The notes under the pieces: generated by a model | Told to the model about the DNA's origin: nothing | Database searches by the model: none | Seen by the model: the letters and a program-made list of their open reading frames with translations, nothing else | From: Lingula anatina | Taxonomy: Eukaryota; Brachiopoda; Lingulata; Lingulida; Lingulidae | Length of the DNA: 64,000 bases | Direction: 5' to 3' | NCBI RefSeq assembly: GCF_001039355.2 | Contig: NW_019775669.1 | Span: forward strand, 645,376 to 709,375 | Part shown: positions 50,512-61,680 of the stretch, piece by piece | Position numbering within the stretch: position 1 is the first letter of the stretch | Layout: each line of letters opens with the position of its first letter | Translations under genes and position numbers: made by a program

Positions 50512-51041
50512 TCAGTATTTGACTAGCTGTCGCAGCTTGGTCATCATCCAAAACTTAAATTTCTTCATCCTGCTAAGGCTATAAGGATGGGTGTCTTCCT
50601 GGGCTTGGACACTATATACAGTGTATCAAGGAAAAAGTTTATATGTAAAATGGGGCACATATTTTCTCTGTAAAGAATTTTATTAAGACATATTTATAGA
50701 TCGTGATTATAATGCAAATGTCAAATTGAGTACATTTCACTTGGGATGATTATAAAACCATCTAACTCACTTGTTACAACTTACTTTACATTCAAATCTG
50801 CCATCACCCAATTGAAAATAATTTAATTGTTTTATAAAATTTGAACACAATACCTTAATTCTCCCTCAGTAGATGGACCTAATTTTTCATCATCATCATC
50901 ATCAAGATCAATTTATTTTTTCTCATTCTAGGAAAGTTAAAAGGACTGGGGGAACATGGTACTAAAGCCCTTAAAATGGCATGTCTACTGACAATTTCAA
51001 ATCACAGCAAGATCCAAATACAGGACCATATTCTGTGCAGT
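50512..51041. pseudogene. Chimeric relic: gene X exons 6 and 5 (minus) and TTC1 exon 6 (plus)
   Basis: Minus strand: 50611-50512 is the frameshifted gene X last exon, and about 50910-50863 is part of gene X exon 5 with a GAT repeat. Plus strand: about 50931-51041 resembles TTC1 exon 6 (GAAAGTTAAAAGGACTGGGG...) but is frameshifted near TTAAAATGGCATG. It runs without a break into TTC1 intron 3 (TAAGTTCTTGAG). The switch point is the shared AGTAAGT, a donor-like word. It looks like a recombination or microhomology junction. Confidence 0.65.
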
Positions 51042-51269
51042 AAGTTCTTGAGTTATTATTATTATTATTGAAGTGTAGCAATTTCAATTGATAGAATGAT
51101 TTCCCTAGATTGGTTCACTATTTAAAATATATAATTTAAACAACATTTTATGACAAAGGCTGTGATAATTTTTCTTTGTTTAAAGGTTGTGTTCAATTTG
51201 GCATGCATTGATACAAGGTATATATTAAGGGTGTTTTCTTTGAGGCATTTGAAAAAAATCTCTTTTCAG

Positions 51270-52124
51270 AAACAGTACGAAAAGGCTATTGAAGACTGTA
51301 CCAAAGCACTAGAACTTGATCCTAATTATCTCAAAGCACTTTTAAGGAGGGCAGAAATGTATGAAAAGACTGAAAAATTAGATGAGGCATTAGAGGATTA
51401 CAAAAAAGTAATTGAAATGGATCCAACACAACATACTGCAAGGGAAGCATGTATTGTAAGTCTGGTATCATAAAAACAGTCTCAAATACTTTAGATTTGT
51501 GTTACATGGTTTTCTGTAATGTGTCAATGTGTAGTAAGTGAAATATAAAAATGGTGTTCGTATATGTTTAAAAGCATTGCAAATTTGCAATAGAAAAAAT
51601 GCTAATAGTACTAAATGTAACAGTGCAATATTCACTTAAATTTAAAGATTTTAAAATAATTACAAGTCAGTATATTGTTTTTATTCATAAGAGAACTTAT
51701 CAGTGAACTTTTAGATCTGATTGAATCTGTGTTTATTTTCATCTCTTCAGCGATTGCCACAGCAAATTACAGAAAGAAATGAGAAAATGAAAGATGAAAT
51801 GATAGGTAATTTATATCTTTCAGTCCTACATTTTGAAATATTTTACATTAAAGCAAAATCTTTTAGACTGGTCTTCTGCTCTTTGATTTCAATAAAAATC
51901 AACATATTTATTAAAAATTTGATTCTTGAAACATTTGAGTTTTGTATTCATCTTATTATTCAGAGCAAAAGTGGAAGTATTTATATTTTCTCATTCTAGG
52001 AAAGTTAAAAGAACTGGGGAACATGGTACTAAAGCCCTTTGGAATGTCTACTGACAATTTCAAATTACAGCAAGATCCAAATACAGGATCATATTCTGTG
52101 CAGTTTCAACAAAATGCAAAATAG
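51270..52124 (+). CDS. TTC1: TTC1 exons 4 (second copy), 5 and 6
   Basis: Exon 4 (51270-51455, 186 bp) repeats 40448-40633 with one clear substitution (LELDPNY for LELNPNY). Exons 51751-51805 and 52000-52124 complete the protein: [19 protein letters not shown], then [20 protein letters not shown] and [10 protein letters not shown]-stop. Frames and phases fit the exons at 39118-40633 exactly, giving 289 aa. The C-terminal block matches the conserved TTC1 ending. It is convergent with gene X, whose stop codon is about 1 kb downstream. Whether exons 1-3 exist upstream on this haplotype cannot be seen, because 50931-51041 is a rearranged junction. Confidence 0.92.
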
Positions 52125-53154
52125 ATTTTAAAAAAAATATCAAGGGTGGTGATCCTTTATACCACAAGTAAAAGTTTTCCATGTATTTGTCCAGTCAGAA
52201 GAAACTGCAATTAGAACTTATCTAAAATAGAGAATGTAGCTGGCTTCATCATCCTTCAGATGCCTTAAATGGTTTAGCTCAGTAGCAAGGATTGTTCTGA
52301 TATTTATCAACTTGTTTAAAAGGTTACCACACAGCAGATATTCTTAACATAAGCCAACAAAAAACTATAAAGGATAAAGATAAGAATTTGCTTGATTGGC
52401 AAAATGACTGCTCAGGCATGTTTTTTTTTTTAAATATTAATTTAAGGTGATTTAAAAATATTTCCTGCCAAAATAAGGCCTTGATGCCCATATCTTGTCT
52501 GTCTACATAAGGAAGCAGTGCTGTGTCATCAATAGGTGCTGATGGTGAGAGAAAATCTGATTGTGAATAGAGTAAGACAAGACGCCTTTTTAACTTTTAG
52601 AGCAAGCAGGAAAGAAAAGACATCTATTTACCCAAGAGAAAGAAATGCAGATTGTCCTTAGAGTACAATTCTTTTTATATCTGTTCGAGTTAAAAAAAAC
52701 AATTTATGGCCTCATTCACAGTCTCATTTGAGTTGGTTGTAGTTCACTTGAATAAAAGACTGATTGCAACAATAAAATAATCCAATTTATTGTCTTTATG
52801 TGATTTCTTTATTATAAATAAAATTATATATATAAATAATATGTACATAACTTTTGACATAAATATTATAAATGTGTACAAATTAAGCAACTGATGCTGC
52901 AAAACAATAATAATGAACAACTTTTTATATATATTTACCATGGTATTCTATTTAACATATGTACAAACATGAAACAAAATTTCATGTTTACTATATACAA
53001 CGTGAACAAGTAAAAGCTCTCAAGATTGTTCATAATGTCCATTGTAGTTAATGGGTGCATATACATGGGTGGCGTTTCATGTATGCACAGTGTTTAAGTT
53101 ATTTTTTTCATTCAGTTTTTATGAAAAAAAAAAAGAAAAGGAAGAACAGTCAGT
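52125..53154. other. TTC1 3' UTR and spacer to gene X
   Basis: Convergent 3' ends. The sequence contains AATAAA words (about 52754 and 52773). Blocks of it recur at about 56930-57200, 58571-58895 and 61130-61280, so it is part of the repeated TTC1/X unit. No coding exon is seen. Confidence 0.6.
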
Positions 53155-54387
53155 TTAGTAACGGATTAACTGTCTCAGCTTTGTGAGTATCCAATATTTT
53201 ATTTTCTTCATCCTACTTAGTATAGCTTTCCTTTGGGGCTTGGACACTATATAAAGGAAAAGCATATATGTGAAATGAGGCTCATATTATCTCTTTGAAA
53301 AATTTCATTGAGGTATTCTCTTCACATCTTGATACTTATACACATACCAAATTTAGAACGGGAATGTTAAGAAGAATGGAAAAAAATTTACATTGAATTC
53401 TGCTAGTTGTTGAATAATGAAATAAAATACCTTTTCCCTCTGTAGTCGGAGCTAATTTTTCATCATCAAGAGGGATTTCTACAAATCCTGTGGAAAAACA
53501 AAAATTACTGTCAAGGCTTAATATCATGGTGCCGTATTAGAATTGTAGTTATATTTGTGTAAGGAAGGGATCTTTTCTATTAGAATACAATTTGTTAAAT
53601 ATGCTTTGCTTGGGTGAAAAAAAAGTAGAATAACTTTTGCACTTCACAACATTTGAGTAGCTAACTGTCATTTAAGAAAAAAAAGTTCTGAACAGTTTTG
53701 GGTTTCATATTTATATGTTAGATTAAAGTCCTGATACTGTACCTTGATCAATACTGCTTTCCTTTTCCCAAAATGTTCGACAGCCAAAGGTAGAATCTGT
53801 CTGCACAAACACAGCCTCTCTCTGTACCCGCTCTGGGACTAGAACACCGCTGCTGGGTGTAAGTTTTCTCAGGTGATAGATGCCCTCCACAGCTGAAAAA
53901 AGGTACAAGCTATATTAATAAATGAATGGAAAGGGTCCATATCTGCATTAGAAAAACAATCATAAAAATTTCATGTATCTCAGGCATTTGTTTTATACTA
54001 TTTCCAACACTGCAAATTTACAAGCATGGAGGGAGGCTTTTACCTTGAAGTACACAGTCATCTTTTCCAAAAAATGTACAGCAGCCATTTGTGGAAACTG
54101 CCTGTACAAATACATTGTCTTTTTGTTCCTGCTTTGGAACTAGAACAGCAACACTGGGTGTACTGTTTTGTGAATGGTAAATGCCCTTAAGGACTGGAAA
54201 TGAAAAATAAATATTGATGTTAGATTCATTCATCTTTAATAACAGTCATATCAAGAATAAAAGATGTACTTCTGATTTTGAAATACTTCAGATGCAAACA
54301 GATGCCCATAGCTATTTTCTCACCTTTTTCATCACTCCATCTTTCTATCATTTCCATAACAAAGGACTCCAATTTTAACATTTTAAA
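53155..54387 (-). CDS. Gene X, unrecognised small protein with duplicated 50-residue exons (copy X)
   Basis: I do not recognise this protein. Exons 54387-54324, 54193-54044, 53892-53743, 53487-53431 and 53246-53155 join in frame, with phase 1 at every internal junction. From the ATG in the first of these (MLKLESFVMEMIERWSDEKG) the product is 168 aa. Exons 54193-54044 and 53892-53743 are both exactly 150 bp and homologous: LKGIYHSQNSTPSVAVLVPK...VFVQAVSTNGCCTF and VEGIYHLRKLTPSSGVLVPE...VFVQTDSTFGCRTF. A short acidic exon (VEIPLDDEKLAPTTEGKG) and a strongly basic tail (KAILSRMKKIKYWILTKLRQ, then LIRY-stop) follow. There is no signal peptide. A candidate upstream exon at 55187-55070 does not fit by phase. 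Confidence 0.72.
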
Positions 54388-54590
54388 CTGAAAATGTTGA
54401 GAAAATAAAAAACAAAATAAAAAATTAAATAAACAAAAAATAAGAAAAAGAATAAATAATTTTTTTTAAAAATGAAAGAAAGTAAGAAAAAGAAAGACAG
54501 ATAAAAATAATCAAACCCATGGATAACAATGAAAGCAAACATAAATGTTATGACAGATAATTCCAACTCGAACATTAAATTAAGGAAATC

Positions 54591-54591
54591 N
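54591..54591. other. Contig join with ~85 bp repeated on both sides
   Basis: ATAACAATGAAAGCAAA and the following TTATGACAGATAATTCCAAC occur on both sides of the 'n', so the overlap was not merged. It lies in the presumed first intron of gene X. Confidence 0.85.
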
Positions 54592-55069
54592 AGATAAAAA
54601 TAATTAAACCAATGGATAACAATGAAAGCAAATATAAATGTTATGACAGATAATTCCAACTCGTAACATTAAAGGAAATCTAGGAAACTTTCAAAACGTA
54701 CGTAAGATAAAACCCAATCAAGGAAGTTTTCGATAAAAACAATTTATTTGGCTTGTCTTAATTTGGTGTTTATTTACTTTATTTTCGAAGGTTCTTCTGC
54801 TGTTTTTTTTTAATTTAATTTTGTTCAATTTTTTAAAACTTTTAAACGTCCAAAGCTGTAGATCTAAATGTCCGCGAGAAGTTTTTGCATATAGCCGTAC
54901 GAAAATTTCTTTTGCCGATTTTTCGTAAAATGTATGCCCACATGCATAAAAAACATTTAAGAAGAAAAGTAACTGGCGTGATTTAATTACTCTAACATAT
55001 AAAACATCATAAAAATATTATCGTCTTCGATTAAATGAAAATATCTTCCTGAATTTTTTCGATACTCAC

Positions 55070-55187
55070 CTCGCTCATTGAAAAAATGCGCAAATCTGCC
55101 GCTTTTGTTGCTAGGCACGCTCTCCAATGTGATTGGCTGAAAGTTCGCTGAAACTCGAGCGTTTACGTTTTTCTCCGCCTCCGACAT
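55070..55187 (-). CDS. Possible first exon upstream of gene X
   Basis: An open frame MSEAEKNVNARVSANFQPIT...FFNER ends at a good donor, GAGCGAG|GTGAGTAT. The exon ends in phase 1, while exon 54387-54324 needs phase 0; joined directly, the second codon after the junction is TAA. It may be a 5' UTR exon with an upstream frame, the first exon of an alternative transcript through an unseen exon, or the start of another gene. The equivalent position for copy Y is outside the window. Confidence 0.35.
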
Positions 55188-55810
55188 ACATGCAATGGAA
55201 AAGAGTGACGCAGACGCCTGAAATATTTCACAATATTTGATCGGTTGTCAGGATTCCATATCCCGTAATGAGTGATGGGTGCTAGCAAATATACATTTCA
55301 TTACAAAATAGGCACGTTGCCAAAGATGGTATTTTTTTTTCTCAGTCAGAATTCTCTGATATTCTCGTTTTGTTCGTTCAAATATGGCAATATCCAAGGA
55401 ATAATTTACACATGAAATTAAGCTTCTTTCATTATTATTTCAGAACTTCAAAACACAATTTTGAAAGCTACGAGGACTTAAAAGCTATAAATTTGCGTAC
55501 TCAGTACGTCTTTGACCTCATAACTACAGTACCAACCCGTAATTTTATTTATTTTTCAAATTTATATGGGATTTGCTGAACAAAAAGTCATTTTGTAAGT
55601 CAGCATTATTTTAACAAAAGTTATTGTTTTTTTTTTCATGTACTTTAACTGTGTTCGCTCCATTTTGATTTACTTCATCTTTGTTGGGTTTTTTTGCTGA
55701 GCAAAAAGTCATTTTGAAAGTCAGCTTTTACAAACTTTGTCTTTTTTTTATGTACTTTAACTGTGTTCGCTCCATTAGTGCCAAACCGTATTTTTTTCTA
55801 CTTCATTTTT
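55188..55810. other. Upstream region of gene X with a ~150 bp tandem repeat
   Basis: Two near copies of a block containing CAAAAAGTCATTTTG, GTACTTTAACTGTGTTCGCT and CCATT lie at about 55577-55665 and 55700-55790. Likely the gene X promoter side; no gene is seen. Confidence 0.5.
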
Positions 55811-56161
55811 GGGTACTTTTGTAGTATATACCCCCCCCCCCCCCCAACCCTGTAACTTTCACTTTTCAAATAGTTTTTTTTACATTTTCCTGTTCATCTA
55901 TGTCAAAACTGTTAAAATAAAATGTTATTGTAAATACCTGTGGTCTTGACTGCAAGATGCATGGTAGATTCTCACATTGTATTTCAATGGGCTGGATTAA
56001 ACTTGATTAAAACTCGAAAAAGACCACAGGTAATTACAAAAACATTTTATTTAAACAGCTTTGACATAGATGAACAAGTAAATGTAAAATATTATGAAAA
56101 TCTGCTTGAAAAGTGAAAGTTACAAGGTGGGGGGGGGGGGGGGTATACTACAAAAGTACCC
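55811..56161. repeat. Long foldback element (about 145 bp arms)
   Basis: The left arm starts GGGTACTTTTGTAGTATA and includes a C run, GTAACTTTCACTTTTCAA, TTGTTCATC-like words and AATACCTGTGGTCTT. The right arm carries the complements in reverse order, ending CTACAAAAGTACCC. The arms are separated by only ~70 bp. ATTTTT lies on both sides as a possible target duplication. The poly-C/poly-G tracts pair with each other. Confidence 0.8.
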
Positions 56162-56329
56162 ATTTTTGTTGAGGTTTTTTGTTCAGGAAAAAGACCCCTT
56201 TCACTCTTTTATATATCAGCATAATAAAAAAAAGCTTTAAAATATCTTGTACACAGCTTCATGTAGACTTAAAGGGCCTAGCAATTAAATCTCAGAGTGG
56301 TTTTATTTTAGCTTTAAATGCTATATAGG

Positions 56330-56460
56330 CCACTGTAAGGATTGCATGTGTGGTAGGTTGGGGAAACCATTAAGGGAGTATGAGGCTTTGCTTTCAAGTA
56401 GGTCCACCATATTTGATCCTTGAAACAGTTAGTTCGAGGATCAAACTGTTTTGAATGCGG
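56330..56460. repeat. Fragment of the AAATATGGC element
   Basis: GGGGAAACCATTAAGGGAG...GGTCCACCATATTTGATCC and the following GGATCAAACTGTTTTGAATG match the right half of 27837-28111. Confidence 0.6.
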
Positions 56461-56465
56461 CCCTA

Positions 56466-56724
56466 GATCCAACACAACATGCTGCTGGGCAAGTATGGAT
56501 TGTAAGTGTAGTATTACAAATACTGGTCTTAGATATTGTAGATTTTTGTAATGTTATGTATTTATGTGTAGTAAAACCCAATATGAAAAACAAATGGTGT
56601 TCATATGTTTGAAAAACATTGTTTTTTTTTTCAAAAAAAGTGCATATAGGAATACAATGATAGAATACAGAGGTTACCATAGCAATTTAAAGAAAGAAAT
56701 GATAAAATGAAAGATGTATGATAG
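56466..56724 (+). pseudogene. TTC1: TTC1 exons 4 (end) and 5, decayed copy
   Basis: 56466-56501 matches the last codons of TTC1 exon 4 (GATCCAACACAACATGCTGC..., then GTAAGT). 56671-56724 matches exon 5, but its fourth codon is TAG (R-L-P-stop) and one base is missing in GATGTATGATAG. The acceptor is still AG and the donor GTAA. Only the end of exon 4 remains, directly after the AAATATGGC element fragment, so the element may mark the breakpoint. Confidence 0.8.
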
Positions 56725-57910
56725 GTAAATTTTTATTTCAGATATTTTAGCACTACAGTACCAGTGCATTTTGAAATACTTTATATGAAAGCAAAACTTT
56801 TAGACTGGTCTTCTGCTCATTGATTTTAATAGTGGTCAACATATTTATTAAAACTTTGATTCTCTTTACATTTGAGTTTTGTATTAATTAATCAACTCAT
56901 TTTTGAGTTTTTGGTTTTATTGACAGAATTAGCAGCTCTAGCATGGATTTTTTAAAATATAAATTTAGGGTGTTCTTTAAATATTTCTTGCCAAAATAAA
57001 TTCTTGATGCCCAAATCTGATTTCTGTCTACAAAGGAGAGTGGTGATGTGTTGTCAGTAGGTGCTGTTGGTGAGAGCAAATGGGATTGCATGTAAAGTGA
57101 TAATAAAAACGCCATTTTTACTTTTTGTTTTCAGCAAGCAGAGGAGAATAGACATCTATTTTCTTAAGATGAAGAAATGCAGATTGTCCTTAGAGCAGGG
57201 GTTTCTGCAGGATTTGCATCACAGTAGGTCAACATTCCAAAACGTTGATCTGTAATTTGGTAATTTGGTCACCAATTTAAAGGAAATCCAACTACAAATA
57301 TACTGTCATTCCCAAAAATTTTATAAGCCATCCAGCCTTTTTTGAAGAAAAAAAGGGTGTCTATTGAGTCCATGGGCCATCTTAATGAACACTGGATGGC
57401 TATCTGGGAAAAGTCTTGCCTTAGAGTAAATTTGATCTTTTTATGTCTTGTAACACAGTTTAAGATAACAATATGTGGCCTCTTTCAGTGTCTATAAATT
57501 TAAAAACGTAGTGATTGTAGCTTGGATAAATGACTGACTGTTCAAGTAAATTAATGAATGCAAATTTTATTTTGACATGCTTTCTTTTATTTAAAAGATA
57601 AATTATATATATGAAATATGCATGATTTGAGGAGAATTGACATCATTATTATAAGCAATACAAATTCAGCAATTATTTATGTTTTAAAAAATAATACTTT
57701 AATGTTGTATATACTTTACATACTGTATATTTGTATGCTATTATATTTACATTTGTTAATTATGTAGAACTAGTACAAGCTCTTTCTGGAATGCTAATAA
57801 ATTCCATTCAAAACTGCAGTGAATGGATGCATATACATGGCTATTTGTTTATGCACAATGTCCAAGTGATTTTGCTCATACAGTTTATGAAAAAATTGTG
57901 AACAGTCATT

Positions 57911-58328
57911 TCAGTATTTGACTAGCTGTCGCAGCTTGGTCATCATCCAAAACTTAAATTTCTTCATCCTACTTAGGATGGGTGTCTTCCTGGGCTTGGA
58001 CACTATATATCAAGGAAAAAGTTTATATGTAAAATGGGGGCACATATTTTCTCTGTAAAGAATTTTATTAAGACATATTTATAGATCTTGATTATAATAC
58101 AAATGTCAAATTGAGTACATTTCACTTGGGATCATTGTAAAACCATCTAAATAACTTGTTACACCTTACTTTACATTCAAATCTGCCATCACCTAATGCT
58201 TTGAAATTAATTTTTTACTTTGTTTTATTGTTTTATAAAATTTGAACACAATATACCTTCTCCCTCAGTAGATGGACCTAATTTTTCATCATCATCATCA
58301 TCATCATCAAGATCAATTTCTTCAAACA
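57911..58328 (-). pseudogene. Gene X exons 6 and 5 only (copy Z, truncated)
   Basis: Exon 58002-57911 (92 bp) is intact and reads SKPRKTPILSRMKKFKFWMM, then TKLRQLVKY-stop. Exon 58328-58257 (72 bp) keeps phase and splice sites but its GAT repeat is expanded, giving FEEIDLDDDDDDEKLGPSTE in place of the single DD of copy X. Exons 2-4 are absent: TTC1-derived sequence begins about 110 bp further on. It is therefore a truncated copy, although what remains is open. Confidence 0.7.
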
Positions 58329-58440
58329 CTGGTGGGAAAAAGAAATATTTGATTTAAAAAGTTTGATTCTTGAAACATTTGAGTTTTGTATTCATCTTAT
58401 CATTCACAGAAATTGTCGAAGTATTTATATTTTCTCATTC

Positions 58441-58570
58441 TAGGAAAGTTAAAAGAACTGGGGAACAAGGTTCTAAAGCCCTTCAAATGGAATGTCTACT
58501 GACAATTTCAAATCACAGCAAGATCCAAATACAGGATCATGTTCTGTGCAGTTTCAACAAAATGCAAAAT
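58441..58570 (+). pseudogene. TTC1: TTC1 exon 6, frameshifted copy
   Basis: Preceded by the authentic acceptor context TTCTCATTCTAG and reading KLKELGNKVLKPF, it then shifts frame (KWNVY-stop) where the intact exon has GMSTDNF. The ancestral CAAAATGCAAAATAG ending is still visible at 58556-58570. Confidence 0.85.
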
Positions 58571-58896
58571 AGATTTAAAAAATATCAAGGGTGATGATCC
58601 TTTATACCACAAGTACAAGTTTTCCAGGTATTGGTCCAGTCAGAAGAAGTCGCTATAAAAACTTTTCTAAAATTGGGAATGTAGCTGGCTTAATCATCCT
58701 TTTTCAGATGCCTTATAATAAATAAATTATATAAAAATGGTTTAGCTCAGTAGCAAGGATTGTTCTGATATTTATCAACTTGTTTAAAAGATAAGCCAAG
58801 AAAAAGCTATGAGGAATAAAGACAAGAATTTCCTTCATTGGCAAAATGACAGCTGAAGCATGGATTTTTTTTAAAATATAAATTTAAGGTGATTTT
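58571..58896. other. Repeated TTC1 3' flank
   Basis: Matches 52125-52445 (for example TCCTTTATACCACAAGTA and GGTTTAGCTCAGTAGCAAGG). It is interrupted at GGTGATTT by the pearl-like element and resumes at 61130 with AAATATTTCCTGCCAAAAT. Confidence 0.8.
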
Positions 58897-61129
58897 TATG
58901 TACAGACACAGATGTGTCTGTACATATTGCCATCACCTGCGTCTGTCGTCGCCGTCGTCACTGATGGCGATGGCGATGCCGATGCCGGTGCCATGCACTT
59001 TCCTTGTAAACACGATAAGTGGAACACAGTTTTATTTTTTGCTTTTATATTTACAGAGCTGATGAATATTCATAAAACGCAGGTCAAGTTCGAAAATCAG
59101 CATGATCGGGCCATTATAGTAGAAGTTATGCTGTTTTTTCACTTTTCAGCATATATGCAACCCTGTAAACACATTTTAAGGAAAACCATTAGGCTTGTTG
59201 TCATGAAACTCACAGGAGTAATCAATCTTACTAAAACACAGGACAAGTTCGAAAATTGGCATGATTGGGCCACTATTTTAGTAGTTATGCTGATTTTTTC
59301 ATTTTTTCAGCATATATGCAACACTGTAAACACAATATAAGAAAAACAGATAGGCCAATTGTCATTAAACTCACAGGAGTGGTCAATCTTACTAAAACGC
59401 AGGTTGAGTTCGAAAATCAGCATAATCGGGCCATTATTTTAGAAGTTATGCTGTTTTTTCACATTTCCTCAGATTCAACTGTTAGGCATGTTAACAGTCT
59501 CATTATTTAACTAATAAGATACGTAAAAGTGTTTGTTTGACATTTCCTGCATCTTTACAACATTGTTAGTTGATTATGTAAAAATGATGTTAAACTTGTT
59601 ATCGTGTATTGTGTAATAAAGTTTCAAAAATGGAAATAAACTCATATCATTGCAGTTTGTCAGATTCAATCATTCACTATGTTCAGAATCTCAGAATGGA
59701 GGAAATTGGACATTTAACACTGTTGTATTGATATTTTTCCCATCTCATCAATTTTCTTAGTTGATCATATAAAAATTGCAGTAAACTGTTTATTTTGTTT
59801 TATGTTAAAAAAAGTGTTAAAAATGGAAATAAACCCATGTCAGAACAGTGCTGTCTTTTTTCACATTTCCTCAGATTCAATTCTTAGGCATGTTAACAGT
59901 CTCATTATTTAACTAATAAGATACGTAAAAGTGTTTGTTTGACATTTCCTGCATCTTTACAACATTGTTAGTTGATTATGTAAAAATGATGGTAAACTTG
60001 TTATCGTGTATTGTGTAATAAAGTGTCAAAAATGGAAATAAACTCATATCATTGCAGTTTGTCAGATTCAATCATTCACTATGTTCAGAATCTCAGAATG
60101 GAAGAAATTGGACATTTAACACTGCTCTATTGATATTTTTCCCATCTCATCAATTATCTTAGTTGATCATATAAAAATGGCAGTAAACTGTTTATTTTGA
60201 TTTATGTTAAAAATTGTTAAAAATGGGAAAAAAAAACATTTCAGAACAGTGCTGTCTTGTTTACATTTTGGCATTTTCAAGTTTTGACTTTGAAGTTCCA
60301 TGGGCATGAAGACCTTTGCTAATCACATTTTCTGAATATCCATAATACTAATATTTTATTATTAAAAATTGATGGTCATTATGCAGTTAAACATTATGTA
60401 ATATTGCATCAAAATTTGAAAAAAACATATTTTGGGCACTGCTCCCATGATGACCATTTCAGAGAAACCATGTCACTTACTGTTCTTAAACTTACAGGAA
60501 AAAAACCTGGGACTAAAATACAGCTTCAGTAGGCAATGCAGTCTGTTTGGTAATTCTTACTGCCAGTTAAACAGTTTTTTTTGTGAAACTTTAATTTTTC
60601 ACACATTGGCATTTTCAAGGTGTGACTTTGAAGTTCCACGGGCTTGAATACCCATGCTAGTCACATTTTCTGAAAATACATGATACATATATTTTATTAT
60701 TAAAAATTAAAGGTCATTATGCTGTTAACCATTATGTAATATTGCATCAGAATAGAAGAAAACACAATTTTGGGTGCTGCTGCCATGATGACCATTATGG
60801 GAAAACCATGTTATTTATGATTGCCAAACTTTCAAAAAAGAAATACAGGACTAAAAATGCAGCCTGAGTTGGAAAAACAGTCTAATTGGCTTCTTTTTCT
60901 GGAAGTTATACATTTTCAAAGTGCGAACTTGAACTCCCATGGGCCTGAAGCATTATGCTTGTTACACATTTTACTTACATTGGTATTACCTGTTGAGCAT
61001 AATTAAAATTTGATGTTGAATTTGCAGTTTAACATAATGTACTTTTGCGTCAGAATTGACAGTAGCCTATTTTGTGCATAGTTATTTCCTGCTTTTTGTC
61101 TGTACATTTGACAGCTTTGCTGCCTTGTT
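58897..61129 (+). mobile_element. Pearl-like element with palindromic left end, copy 2 (complete)
   Basis: The extent is read from the empty site at 52438-52455 (GGTGATTT|AAAAATATTTCC). The left end is the 30 bp palindrome at 58897-58926, followed by CGTCGCCGTCGTC. About three ~160 bp units with GATCGGGCCATTAT and CATATATGCAAC come next (59060-59470). Two ~370 bp direct repeats (59470-59840, 59870-60240; GATTCAATTCTTAGGCATG...) and two units with TGCCATGATGACCATT follow. The right end, GTCTGTACATTTGACAGC...TGCCTTG, shares GTCTGTACAT with the left palindrome. No transposase or Rep frame is seen, so it is non-autonomous. Confidence 0.78.
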
Positions 61130-61680
61130 AAATATTTCCTGCCAAAATGAATTCTTGATGCCAAAATCTGCAGTGTGTCAATAGGATCTGAAGGTGAGAG
61201 AAAATCCAAATGTGAATAGACTGATACAAGATGCCTTTTAAATTTTTGAGCAAACAGGAAAGAACAGACATTTATTTACTCCATGAGGCGAGGAAAAACC
61301 GCTGTCAAGGATGCCAACCAGGGGTCACGTGAACTATTGACAGTATGACGCAATTCCTGCCTCCCCCCCCCTTTTTTTGTGTGTGTGTGTGTGTGTGGGG
61401 GGGGGAAGAGGGGTGCTCTATTGTTTGGTTGTGGTATTGGACTCAAAAATGTCAAAATGCTGAAAAAGTTAGAAATGGATGTAGGGTTCATATAAAACTG
61501 GCAGATCTCAAAAATAAAAGTATTCTGCCCCTCAAAAACTCACAAAACTGAGTGTTGCATTTCTTTTTTCCTTGAGCATATTTTACTCAATCCACTCTCT
61601 GCTCAGAGTGTGAGGGCCATATGTAAATTTGTAAACAGTGCAATTAAAAAGTGTGTATCCCTGCATGGATGGGAATAGTT
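61130..61680. other. Repeated TTC1 3' flank, then (GT)n and spacer
   Basis: 61130-61280 continues the TTC1 3' flank. 61368-61405 holds poly-T, (GT)n and poly-G tracts. No gene is seen. Confidence 0.6.

Noticed and set aside
54375-54659. Hydrophobic frame (ELSVITFIFAFIVIHWF repeated)
   Set aside because: Arises from the ~85 bp overlap repeated across the 'n' at 54591 and from A/T-rich sequence.
58912-59510. Open frames with repeated KTQVKFENQHDRA-like words
   Set aside because: Translations of the ~160 bp tandem core of the pearl-like element; the same words appear at 46888-47073 in a different frame context.
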